The notes under the pieces are model-generated. The model searched no databases. It was not told where the DNA came from and saw nothing but the letters and a program-made list of their open reading frames with translations. The translations under genes were made by a program, and so were the position numbers. A stretch of 64,000 bases of DNA, taken from contig CAZPAY010000006.1 in assembly GCA_964584805.1 (NCBI GenBank), forward strand, positions 1-64,000. Direction: 5' to 3'. Source of the DNA: JABHIE01 sp964584805 (lineage in GTDB: Bacteria; Planctomycetota; UBA1135). Positions 26,211-34,338 of this stretch are shown in pieces. The first letter of the stretch is position 1; every line of letters starts with the position of its first letter.

Positions 26211-28511
26211 ATGACTTCCCAAGCGAAGCTTAGCGACGACAAGTTCGTCGCCCAGGCACTCGGGCTTAAGGCTCCGGTGTATCGTCACATTCGTAACGCC
26301 CTCTCTGCGGGCGAAGCGCCTGTTTGGTTGCGCACAGCTGACCCCAAGCTGGCGGGCATGTTCCCGCATGCTTTTGGGTTTGAGCTGCTGGTTGACCACA
26401 TGCGGTCGATTGAGGCCTTTGAGCGTCGGCGCGCTAATTTGATCAGTCTGTATGCCGCCAGGTCTGATGATGACAGCTTGGCTGACGCGCGCGATGCGAT
26501 GGCTGAGGTGCGCGACGAGGGTGACCTCGAAGACATGGCACTTGCCCTTGAGGCTTCGCCGGCGCCGCAAGGTTTTGAAACGCCCGAAAAAGAAGAGCAC
26601 TTGGCCTTCTACGAAGTGCTACGCGGTGATTGGAAAGTAGCGCGTGCCATCCGTAAGTTATTCCGTGAGGTCGGCACAGTCAAAGTTGAGCTGACGGGCA
26701 AAGAGGGTGTCAATGACGCTCCTTTCCGTGGTTTGGTGGGCGAAGCCGTGCGCTTGGTTGATTTTGACGCAAGTCGCTATTTACAGTTGCGCCATGGCGA
26801 GCATTTGCACGCCGTGCGTTTTGAGTTTGCTTTCCCAGCGGGCTCCTTGAAAGATATCTTTGATTCCATCGTGACAGGCTATGCCGTCCAGGAAAAAGAG
26901 AGCTACCTCAAGTTCTTCTTGTCGTTTGTTGAGGCAGAGCGTTTGCCGCGTTTGGTTCAAGAGACTCGCGCGCGACTCAAGCGTTTGGCGGAAGACGGTG
27001 CCTTGCAGCATGCGTGGGATCAACTCCAGAATTCACTCCAGCGTGGAGTACATCAAGGCAATGTGATTGGTATGTTGGCTACGCGAGACAAGAAGTTGAT
27101 TGCAGCTTCGGTTGAGCCAAATGGCAATTTGCGCACCCGTCAATTCCAGAGCAAGGCCGATGACTTGGGTGATCAAGTCTTGGCATTCATTGGTGAGGCC
27201 GATTCCGTGCTCTTGGCTTGTCAGGCTGATTCCCACACCCGTACGGCCGCACAAAAAGTGCAGAAGGCATTGCGTGCTGCCAAGCGCGAGTCGCGTTTGG
27301 CGACCGTGCCTGTGAGTGTTGCGCGCACGATGATGCGTGAGGTTGCTCGCGGCATGCACGAGGCGCATTTGACTCCTGAAGAGCGCCAGTGCTATCTCAT
27401 TTCGACTTTTGCGCGTGATCCTCGCGGTGCGGCTTTCCATACACCGCATATTTTGCGTTCTTACATCTCGTTCCGTGGCGAGGTCAATCACCGTCGCCTT
27501 GATGAGTTTGAAATTACCTTCCTGCGCGACATGTTGCAGCATGGTGGCGTTGATGTCAATGACGCGACGATTGATGTCTTGCGCATGGTGCCCGGCCTCG
27601 ATTCGGCGGGTGTGGTGGTTGAGCGTTCTACAGCGCCGTTCCGCTCACTTGAAGATTTCCGTCTCCGCATGGGCCTTGAGGGCCCCGTCTGGCGCACAGC
27701 CGGTTGTGTTTTGCGTGTGCGTCTAGGTGATGAGCCTTTTGATTCGCGCCCCTTGCACCCAGATTATTACGCAGCTTTGACTGCCGCTTTAACAGCAAGT
27801 GAGGTTAAGCCCTCAGTCGTGATGCGCACGCCAAACAAAGTGCGCGAGTTGGCATGGGGTGATGTGCTTGACGGTCTCGCTTGGCCAGATGCCGTCCCCG
27901 CAGCGATTGCTCGCGGCTTGAGTAAACCAAAGCGCCGTCGCCCACACCGTGGCGGTCATGGCTCGGGTGGCCCTTCAAAAGGTGGTCATGCTGGTCCTCG
28001 CTCAAGTGGGCGTGCTCTCGAAAGCCTTGAAGTCGGCACCAAGCTCAAGGGTAAAGTCACGGCTTTGCAGCCATACGGTGCTTTTGTTGATGTGGGCGCT
28101 CGGAAAGATGGCTTAGTGCATGTCAGCATGTGCTCGGACGATTTCTGCAACGACCCTTCTGAAGTTTTGACGGTCGGCCAAGAAGTCGAGGTGCGCGTGG
28201 TGTCGGTCGACATCGAAAAGCAGCGTTTTCGCTTGTCGATGCGTTCTGACGATGCCAAGCCAAGTGGCAAAGGTGGTGGCGGTAAGGGTGGCAAAGGCGG
28301 CCGCGGCCGTCGCGAAGAAGCTCCTGTGGTTTTGGCTCCTGGCCAGAAAAACATGCGCCCGAAAGGTGGGCGCCCAACGGGGCGTGGCAAACAAGATCGC
28401 AAAGACAAGCCCGAGCGGATTAAATTGGGCAAAGACCCCAAAGCGGTAGATCCAAATGCGATCGACCCTAACAACCCGTTCTTCGCTTTGCTGCAGAAGA
28501 AAGACGACTAG
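26211..28511 (+). CDS. Tex-like S1 RNA-binding protein, degenerate
   Basis: A 766-residue protein with the architecture of the transcription accessory factor Tex: an N-terminal helical region, a YqgF-like domain at about 285-390, helix-hairpin-helix segments at about 440-500 (VPGLDSAGVVV), and one S1 domain at about 605-675 (GKVTALQPYGAFVDVG). The tail is rich in Gly, Lys and Arg (GKGGGGKGGKGGRGRR), a likely RNA-binding region. The YqgF motif LDPGxRTG of Tex reads GVHQGNVIG here, with His where the Asp is expected, so that domain is probably not catalytic. It begins 40 bases after fusA and its stop overlaps the RNase HII-like gene (CTAG). A role in transcription or RNA handling is inferred. 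Confidence 0.75.
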   Translation: MTSQAKLSDDKFVAQALGLKAPVYRHIRNALSAGEAPVWLRTADPKLAGMFPHAFGFELLVDHMRSIEAFERRRANLISLYAARSDDDSLADARDAMAEVRDEGDLEDMALALEASPAPQGFETPEKEEHLAFYEVLRGDWKVARAIRKLFREVGTVKVELTGKEGVNDAPFRGLVGEAVRLVDFDASRYLQLRHGEHLHAVRFEFAFPAGSLKDIFDSIVTGYAVQEKESYLKFFLSFVEAERLPRLVQETRARLKRLAEDGALQHAWDQLQNSLQRGVHQGNVIGMLATRDKKLIAASVEPNGNLRTRQFQSKADDLGDQVLAFIGEADSVLLACQADSHTRTAAQKVQKALRAAKRESRLATVPVSVARTMMREVARGMHEAHLTPEERQCYLISTFARDPRGAAFHTPHILRSYISFRGEVNHRRLDEFEITFLRDMLQHGGVDVNDATIDVLRMVPGLDSAGVVVERSTAPFRSLEDFRLRMGLEGPVWRTAGCVLRVRLGDEPFDSRPLHPDYYAALTAALTASEVKPSVVMRTPNKVRELAWGDVLDGLAWPDAVPAAIARGLSKPKRRRPHRGGHGSGGPSKGGHAGPRSSGRALESLEVGTKLKGKVTALQPYGAFVDVGARKDGLVHVSMCSDDFCNDPSEVLTVGQEVEVRVVSVDIEKQRFRLSMRSDDAKPSGKGGGGKGGKGGRGRREEAPVVLAPGQKNMRPKGGRPTGRGKQDRKDKPERIKLGKDPKAVDPNAIDPNNPFFALLQKKDD

Positions 28512-29467
28512 CGCTTGCGGCGCACGAGCTCGGTGGCCAGCCCTAACTCACTCAGGTGGGGCATGGCCTCACCGCACCATCGTTTGCCGTCAACGCCATA
28601 GCCTTTGGTTGGCTTGATATCGCTGAGGCGTTTTTGGAACCAAGCGTTCCAGAGATCCATCATTTGCTCGCGTGTTTGTTTGGCGGCCATGCTGGCGAGA
28701 GCGACGGGCAAGTGCTCACTGTCGGCACCCATGCTGAATCGCAGCTCGACCTCGCGCGTTTCAAATTGAAGGGTGTAGGCTGAGCCGCCGGGGCCTTCCC
28801 CGTGTGTCGTGATGCTTTTGGGCTGAAGTGCATCGCGTAACAAAAAACCGTATCGGGTGCGCGCGCCGTGGCGGTCGAGCTCAATGCGAAGGGGCGCGTC
28901 ACCCGTAAGCTCAAGCAAGTGGCGGACGATTTGCATGGCCATCGCAAAATTGGTGTTGCCCTTGCTGCCCGTGGTACGGATGAGGTCGTTCAGCTCACAC
29001 GCAGGCACGGCACGCGCGCCAAAAGCCACGCACTGACAGCCGGCATGGTCGAGAGTGCGGTGCAATAAAGTCGAGTCAAGTTGAGCGCGCTCTGCGCCTA
29101 CACTTGCCGCGAGTCGCTCAGGAAGGCGTCGAAACCACGGTGCGGCATGGAGCCAGCGTGGTGCTCCAGCGGGGGATTCCGTCACCCAATCATCAAGCAT
29201 GACGGCTTGAGGCGTGGTGAGTTGACGGAAGGCCGCTACCGTGCGCTCAAGTCTTGCCCGACCATGCGGTCCGGAATGGACCTTTTTGCTATCGTTGAGC
29301 CAAAGGCGCTGTTTGTCGGTGCGGTCGGGTTTCTTGACCGCAACAGGCTCAAGGATATCCCAGAGGTCTTGCTTGGTTTCACGGACGCGAAAAAGCGAAT
29401 AACCGAGGGTCAGTGGGCCAACGAAAGGCCCATATCCGGCTTCGTCGATGCCGGCGAGGAAGACCAT
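28508..29467 (-). CDS. RNase HII-like protein with insertions
   Basis: A 319-residue protein, about 100 residues longer than typical RNase HII, which removes ribonucleotides from DNA. The N-terminus carries GIDEAGYGPFVGP (catalytic Asp and Glu) and NDSKKVH matches the DSK motif. ALASMAAKQTREQMM matches the AxASxxAKxTRD helix and PTKGYGVDG the C-terminal KGYG motif. The middle contains extra sequence (about residues 60-200) without recognised domains, with LELDRHGART-type acidic positions (IELDRHG). Core active-site residues appear retained, so activity is plausible. It starts one base into the lgt stop (TAATG), so the two genes are translationally linked. Confidence 0.75.
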   Translation of the reverse strand: MVFLAGIDEAGYGPFVGPLTLGYSLFRVRETKQDLWDILEPVAVKKPDRTDKQRLWLNDSKKVHSGPHGRARLERTVAAFRQLTTPQAVMLDDWVTESPAGAPRWLHAAPWFRRLPERLAASVGAERAQLDSTLLHRTLDHAGCQCVAFGARAVPACELNDLIRTTGSKGNTNFAMAMQIVRHLLELTGDAPLRIELDRHGARTRYGFLLRDALQPKSITTHGEGPGGSAYTLQFETREVELRFSMGADSEHLPVALASMAAKQTREQMMDLWNAWFQKRLSDIKPTKGYGVDGKRWCGEAMPHLSELGLATELVRRKR

Positions 29468-30426
29468 TACTCGGCGTTAATCCGCAAATCTTTGCGTGAG
29501 CGCAAATACAGGAAAAGTGCTCCACCCAATAAGACGGAAACCATCCCGACCATTTGAGAGGTCGAAATCATCAATTCAGGCCGCAGGTTTTCCACCCCGT
29601 CGCGAAGCATCTGTTGATAGCGTGGGATGTCAGAAATGCGACCATAGGGGTCGGTTAGCCCAAGGGTTTGCAGATGGGCCGTGACCTCGCTGGGGGAAAG
29701 CCCCTCTTTGAAGATGCCGCCGCGGGCAAAATCATCGCCGCGATACATTTCGACGAAGGCACGGAAAACGCCATAAAGCATGAAAAGTGTTGCGGTCACT
29801 TGGCCGTGGAATTTTTTGTTGCGCAGTAGCCACAGCCCGATGAAGAAAAGGCTGAGCGCCTTGAGTGTCATGTAGGGTTGGGTGGGGTGCACGGACATCC
29901 CGGCGAGCTCGGGAGCAAATGCGGATCCGGCTGGCAGTGGGTTGGGGAAAGTGATCGCCCAAGGTAAATCACTTAATTTACCGAAATCATCACCGACCGC
30001 GAGGCAACCAAGTCGCCCAATCGCTTGGCCAAGGAACCCCGCGGTGAGCCCGTAATCGCAAGCGCGCCAAGGCTCAAGCCCGACACGTTTGGCCTTCCAG
30101 AGGCCGAGGCTCATGGCGCCAATGAGGCCGCCATACATCACAAGCCCGCCTTCCCAGACCTTGAGAATGTCGAGGGGGTGCGCGCCGTAGTGATCGAAAT
30201 TGACGAGCACAAAAGCGCATCGCCCACCGGCAATCACGCCGATGAGAATCCACCAACCGACATCGGCGAATTTTTCGGGGTCGCGCTTAGGGTCTTGCCC
30301 ATGAGTCACCGCCATTTTCTGGGCGACGCTCAAGGCAACAAGGAAACCAATCGCTACTAGCAAGCCAAAACTGCGTAGGGGGAGCGAAAGTCCGAAGAGT
30401 TCAAGGGTGAAGATTTCAGGCCACAC
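29467..30426 (-). CDS. lgt: Prolipoprotein diacylglyceryl transferase
   Basis: Multi-pass inner-membrane enzyme that attaches diacylglycerol to the lipobox cysteine of prolipoproteins. It has the N-terminal FGLSLPLRSFGLL segment, the KVWEGGLVMYGGLIGA motif, the signature region GRLGCLAVGDDFGK (a Cys/Asp variant of the classical GRxGNFxNGE) and the downstream HPTQPYM. About seven hydrophobic segments are visible. The last third has an insertion (GLSPSEVTAHLQT onward) before a final membrane helix. The GTG at 30426 is preferred (319 residues, beginning WPEIFTLELFG); an ATG at 30456 would add ten residues but overlaps the divergent gene's start codon as CATG. Substrates are abundant here: several lipoproteins are encoded in the window. 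Confidence 0.92.
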   Translation of the reverse strand: MWPEIFTLELFGLSLPLRSFGLLVAIGFLVALSVAQKMAVTHGQDPKRDPEKFADVGWWILIGVIAGGRCAFVLVNFDHYGAHPLDILKVWEGGLVMYGGLIGAMSLGLWKAKRVGLEPWRACDYGLTAGFLGQAIGRLGCLAVGDDFGKLSDLPWAITFPNPLPAGSAFAPELAGMSVHPTQPYMTLKALSLFFIGLWLLRNKKFHGQVTATLFMLYGVFRAFVEMYRGDDFARGGIFKEGLSPSEVTAHLQTLGLTDPYGRISDIPRYQQMLRDGVENLRPELMISTSQMVGMVSVLLGGALFLYLRSRKDLRINAE

Positions 30427-30454
30427 GCGGGCATTGTAGGCTGTTGCGCAAGTC

Positions 30455-31312
30455 ATGACCGAAAACGACCCTCAATCCGACGCCAATTTGGCCGACGCCA
30501 CTGCTGCCGACCCGACCGACGGCCTTCCGTGCGTTCCGCAACGGATCCTTTTTGAGGGGCGCTATCGCAAATTGGTGCGTGGATTGCCGCAAACGATTTT
30601 TCATTGCCCTGAATGTCGCGGCAAAGGTTGTGAGCGTTGTGACGGTTTTGGTCGCATCACGCGCGACTCGGTGCAAGACTGGATTGCGCGCGTGGCGATG
30701 CCCCGGTTTAAGGCGCGGCGTAATAAATTCCACGGTGCCGGCCGAGAAGACATGGATGTCTTGATGCTTGGCACAGGGCGTCCCTTTGTTTTTGAAATGT
30801 CAAAATGCAAACGCCTTGATGTTGATCTTGAAAAGCTAGCGGCTGACATTGCCGAGCGTTCCGAAGGTGCGATTGAATTGCTTGAAATGCGTTACTGCGA
30901 CAAAACTCGCGTAGCCGTCGTAAAAGAAACGCTTCACGCAAAAACCTATCGGCTTAAAGTCGATTTCCCTGAGGGCGCTCCGGATGCCGAAGCCGTGGCA
31001 GCAAAATTAGATAATCTCGTCAGGCGAGGTCGTATTGAAATCACGCAACGCACCCCTCAACGCGTGGCACATCGCCGGGCGGATCGCAATCGCGTCCGCT
31101 GGATTACGGTTGAAAAGTGGGAGGTCGCTGGCGATGGCATTTGCATTGACCTTGATTCCGCTCACGGAACCTACATCAAAGAATTCGTTTCTGGCGATGA
31201 AGGCCGCAATGAGCCGAATCTTGCTGATTTGCTCGGTGCGCCTGCATTGTGCACGCAGTTGGATGTTTTGCGTATTCATGCCAATTCAGGCATGAATACG
31301 ACAGAGGCTTAA
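30455..31312 (+). CDS. Pus10-type tRNA pseudouridine synthase (catalytic half only)
   Basis: A 285-residue protein with clear motifs of Pus10, the archaeal/eukaryotic enzyme that makes pseudouridine 54/55 in tRNA. A zinc-type knuckle is formed by Cys51, Cys54, Cys59 and Cys62 (CPECRGKGCERC). The catalytic motif is FHGAGREDMD, with Asp99 the likely nucleophile, followed by MLGTGRPFVFE. Further on are QRTPQRVAHRRADRNRVR and, near the end, GTYIKEFVSGDEGRNEP. The N-terminal THUMP-containing half of archaeal Pus10 is absent. Bacteria normally use TruB for position 55, so its target here is open: tRNA 54, 55, or another RNA. Its ATG overlaps the alternative lgt start (CATG), and its stop overlaps the FabZ-like gene by four bases. 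Confidence 0.88.
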   Translation: MTENDPQSDANLADATAADPTDGLPCVPQRILFEGRYRKLVRGLPQTIFHCPECRGKGCERCDGFGRITRDSVQDWIARVAMPRFKARRNKFHGAGREDMDVLMLGTGRPFVFEMSKCKRLDVDLEKLAADIAERSEGAIELLEMRYCDKTRVAVVKETLHAKTYRLKVDFPEGAPDAEAVAAKLDNLVRRGRIEITQRTPQRVAHRRADRNRVRWITVEKWEVAGDGICIDLDSAHGTYIKEFVSGDEGRNEPNLADLLGAPALCTQLDVLRIHANSGMNTTEA

Positions 31313-31794
31313 AACCCAACGCCGGTTACGGTGGCCTCGGCAACAATCGTGCCGTCGGTCTTCATCATTTGGCCTTTCCATTTGAAATAAGACCGCTTGG
31401 GTGATGCTCGCAAGAGATTGCCGGCGATAATCAAATCAGTGTCGGGTGTGACGGGGTCGCGGAAGCGGACGTCATCCATGCCGCCAAAGCCAATGAAGCC
31501 ACCCTCGGGCAGCGGCACTTGAAGATGTGCATGCACACTCGCGCATTGCGCCATGCATTCGATCATCAAAACACCCGGGAAAAGCGGCCGGCCTGGGAGG
31601 TGGCCGCGCGCCCAAAATTCGTCGCCGACATGACGATGGACGACAATCAAGTTAGCCTCTTTGTCGAGCGCAAGCACATTAGTGATTTGCGCAAACTCAA
31701 AACGCTGGGGGTTGAAGCGCCCACAATCTTCGCCGGTCATGAAAATCTGATCGAGCGGGTATTGCGAAGGGTCGATAAGGAGATCGGTGGCCAT
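31309..31794 (-). CDS. FabZ-like hotdog dehydratase
   Basis: A 161-residue hotdog-fold protein resembling 3-hydroxyacyl-ACP dehydratase FabZ. The active site is visible as GHLPGRPLFPGVLMIECMAQ near residues 68-87, with the catalytic His69 and Glu83 equivalents. It catalyses dehydration of 3-hydroxyacyl-ACP in fatty acid elongation if it is true FabZ. The N-terminal extension (about 25 residues) and sequence differ from housekeeping FabZ, and no other fab genes are adjacent, so it may act in a specialised lipid pathway. It follows the MATE gene by 45 bases on the same strand. Confidence 0.75.
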   Translation of the reverse strand: MATDLLIDPSQYPLDQIFMTGEDCGRFNPQRFEFAQITNVLALDKEANLIVVHRHVGDEFWARGHLPGRPLFPGVLMIECMAQCASVHAHLQVPLPEGGFIGFGGMDDVRFRDPVTPDTDLIIAGNLLRASPKRSYFKWKGQMMKTDGTIVAEATVTGVGF

Positions 31795-31839
31795 CTGTTT
31801 CAGAGGTAAGTTGGCGTGGGGGAGTGCCGCATGTTTAGT

Positions 31840-33168
31840 TTAAGTCTGCGGTCGAAAAATCCGCATCTTACGGAAGAGTACAACCATTGCCGCGAGTTTG
31901 CCGGCATTTGCGATGTTGAGTGACCACCAAACTCCGGCTGCGCCCATGCCGATGGGGCCGGAGAGTGCCCAAGCGAGGGGGATGCGAATGGCAAACCCTG
32001 CGGTGTTGAGCATCGACATCTTGAGCGTGCGGCCAGCGCCGGCCATGGCTTGTTGCATAACGGCATCGGTCGCGGTGATGATTTGGCTGAACGCGACAAT
32101 CCATAGATACCGAGCCGCTTCACGCTGGACGGCGGCGTCATGGGTGTAGAGAGAGGCCAGCCATTCGCTGCTTGTGAAAAAGAGAAGGGTAAACACGCCA
32201 GCAACTACCGTTGACATGGCCCAACAGGCGCGCATGGCTTGCCGTGCATAATGCGTTTGCTTTGCTCCAAGTGCGCGACCAACCATCGAGGACGCCGCCG
32301 TCGCCGGGCCCATCAAGCCGCAATAAGCGAGCGATTCCACGCCATTAAAGGCCACGCCCAGTCCCGCTTGCACGGATTGACCAAGCGGCTCAACGCTAGT
32401 CTTGAGCACAATTAAAAAAATAATGGCATAAGAGCCGGCAAACAACCCAACGGGCGCGCCAATTCCAGCAATGCGTTTGGTTTCATGAAGAGAAACGCCG
32501 CGTCGACTTGGGCTCATTTTCCATTTGCGCCAAAGCAACCAAATGCCAACCGCGCCGGATAAACCTTTCGAAATGCCCGTTGCCCAGGCTGCGCCCGCAA
32601 TGCCCAATGCCGGCATCGGGCCCCATCCGTAAATGAGCAAGGGGTTGAGCGCAAAATTCAAACCCACCGCGCAAGCCGCCAAGATCATCGGCAAGAATGT
32701 GTTTCCGATGCCCAAGAAAATGACATCAACCACGGGCTTGAGCGCAATCAAAGGCAAAACCAAATAAATCGTGCTCAGATAGTCGTCGGCATAAGACGCG
32801 ACTTCCCCTTGGCTGCCCGCCGCAGCCACCAACCATGGCGACGCCATCCATCCGAGCGCACCGATGGTTAAGAACCATGCAAGCCCAACCCACATGGTCG
32901 TGCGGAAAGTGATGTCGCGTTTTGCTGTTTCGCCGGAGCCGGTGAATCTTGCGATGCGGGCCAGTGCGCCGGCGCTGATGACATTGATAAAACCGAAATT
33001 TAGAATCAGATAAAACGCGGTGACGCCCATTGCCGCTTGTGCCGGCGCGCCAAGATCTTGAATCCAGTATTGGTCATTCACGCGATACGCCGCGTGTAGC
33101 AGCATCGAAAGCGTGGCTGGCCATGCCAAACGCAGGGCTTCCTGAAAAGCACTTTGTTCCTTGTTCAT
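31840..33168 (-). CDS. MATE family efflux transporter
   Basis: A 442-residue integral membrane protein with about twelve hydrophobic helices in two similar halves, the layout of MATE/NorM exporters, which use sodium or proton gradients to extrude organic cations or other small molecules. The first helix region ALRLAWPATLSMLLHAAY and the second-half equivalent KRIAGIGAPVGLFAGSYA show the internal repeat. No Walker motifs are present. The substrate cannot be told. It starts six bases after the stop of the upstream beta-sandwich protein gene and is probably co-transcribed with it and with the downstream FabZ-like gene. Confidence 0.88.
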   Translation of the reverse strand: MNKEQSAFQEALRLAWPATLSMLLHAAYRVNDQYWIQDLGAPAQAAMGVTAFYLILNFGFINVISAGALARIARFTGSGETAKRDITFRTTMWVGLAWFLTIGALGWMASPWLVAAAGSQGEVASYADDYLSTIYLVLPLIALKPVVDVIFLGIGNTFLPMILAACAVGLNFALNPLLIYGWGPMPALGIAGAAWATGISKGLSGAVGIWLLWRKWKMSPSRRGVSLHETKRIAGIGAPVGLFAGSYAIIFLIVLKTSVEPLGQSVQAGLGVAFNGVESLAYCGLMGPATAASSMVGRALGAKQTHYARQAMRACWAMSTVVAGVFTLLFFTSSEWLASLYTHDAAVQREAARYLWIVAFSQIITATDAVMQQAMAGAGRTLKMSMLNTAGFAIRIPLAWALSGPIGMGAAGVWWSLNIANAGKLAAMVVLFRKMRIFRPQT

Positions 33169-33174
33169 CCGGGA

Positions 33175-34302
33175 TTAGCGCGGTGGCATTTCTCTGCCGT
33201 AGGCGCGCATTTCAATCACGACTTCCGATATTTCGCCTTCGCGTACAGCGCCTCTTTGAATCGTGCGGCGATATTTTGCGCCGAAAGCCGTGAAAGTGTA
33301 TTGCCCCGGAGGCAGATGCGAAAAATGGGCAACACCTTGGTCGTCATTTGCCGAGGTGGCGGTATGACTCTTAGAATTCTGCAGTGAGTCAGGCAAAGGG
33401 CCTGATTTGCGAGAATCTCGCATCGCCATCACTCGGAGTCCTTTGGGTAGTTCGCGACCGTCTGAAGAAACCAGCGTGACCGTCGCCGAGCCAAAACGGG
33501 GCACTTCGATATTGACCCAAGCCTCACGCATGCCCTCGCTCAATTCAATCACCTGCCCCTCGCCGAGCGGATTGCGCCGCTCGCCTGGATAAACGCGCCA
33601 TGTGCCGGGACGAAGGCCCTTCATGATGAAATGGCCCTCGTCATCGGTGCGCGCGGGGTGGCCGGTTAAGCGCACCGAGGGGTCGTCCGTGACGGGGACG
33701 GCCGTGACCAACATCCCCGGCACGAGCAGGCCATGCAAATCGCGAACAATGCCTTCGATTTGATTGTCAGTCAGTAGAGGCAAGGCGAAAAAACCATCTA
33801 ATTTGTTTTCGCGCACCCGAATTGTTTGCACCATGGGTCGATAGCCATCAGCCGCGAGTCGTAATTCGTAACTACCGATTTCGAGGCTATCGAAACGGAA
33901 GGTTGGCTTCGTTTGGCTGACGACGAAATCGAGCTCGCCTTTGCCATCTTGTTTTAAAACAACGCGCACACCCTCGGGCCAAGGCACCCATTTTGCAGCG
34001 GTAACGCGTCCGCGGATTGTGCCTCGGTTTGTTATGGCAGCATGCCTCTCGAAAGTGGATGCCTGCTCGGATTCGTCGAGCTCGCTAAGGGCGAAATCCG
34101 TCAGGGGAATCGCTCGTGGACGGTCTCCATGAGTCGGGTTTTGCGGAACGACCATCGTAGATAAATCGTCTGCTTGAGGCGCAGGGCGATTTTCTCCAGA
34201 ATTCTCCGTAAGAATCCATGCGAATGCTCCGATAACAATCACCACGAGGGCCAAAATCCCTCGGCGTGATGTTATGGATTTACTTGCGGTCGTACGGGCC
34301 AT
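33175..34302 (-). CDS. Membrane-anchored protein with carboxypeptidase-regulatory-like domains
   Basis: A 375-residue protein with one N-terminal membrane helix (residues about 14-32, ILALVVIVIGAFAWIL) and an extracytoplasmic part made of repeated beta-sandwich modules: GTIRGRVTAAKWV, QIEGIVRDLHGLLVPG, and a third module ending HLPPGQYTFTAFG. The glycine-proline turns followed by GxY(T/E)L strands match carboxypeptidase-regulatory-like (prealbumin-type) domains, which usually mediate binding rather than catalysis. Ligand unknown. It is divergent from the alkaline-phosphatase-family gene at 34339 across 36 bases and leads a short minus-strand operon with the MATE exporter. Confidence 0.7.
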   Translation of the reverse strand: MARTTASKSITSRRGILALVVIVIGAFAWILTENSGENRPAPQADDLSTMVVPQNPTHGDRPRAIPLTDFALSELDESEQASTFERHAAITNRGTIRGRVTAAKWVPWPEGVRVVLKQDGKGELDFVVSQTKPTFRFDSLEIGSYELRLAADGYRPMVQTIRVRENKLDGFFALPLLTDNQIEGIVRDLHGLLVPGMLVTAVPVTDDPSVRLTGHPARTDDEGHFIMKGLRPGTWRVYPGERRNPLGEGQVIELSEGMREAWVNIEVPRFGSATVTLVSSDGRELPKGLRVMAMRDSRKSGPLPDSLQNSKSHTATSANDDQGVAHFSHLPPGQYTFTAFGAKYRRTIQRGAVREGEISEVVIEMRAYGREMPPR

Positions 34303-34313
34303 GCGGAGATAAT
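34284..34313 (+). promoter_or_regulatory. Possible promoter for the first AP-superfamily gene
   Basis: TTGCGG (34284-34289), an 18-base spacer and GATAAT (34308-34313) lie 25 bases before the ATG at 34339, partly inside the divergent gene's 5' end. Confidence 0.4.
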
Positions 34314-34338
34314 CCTACCCGCGCTAACCCCCCGAACC

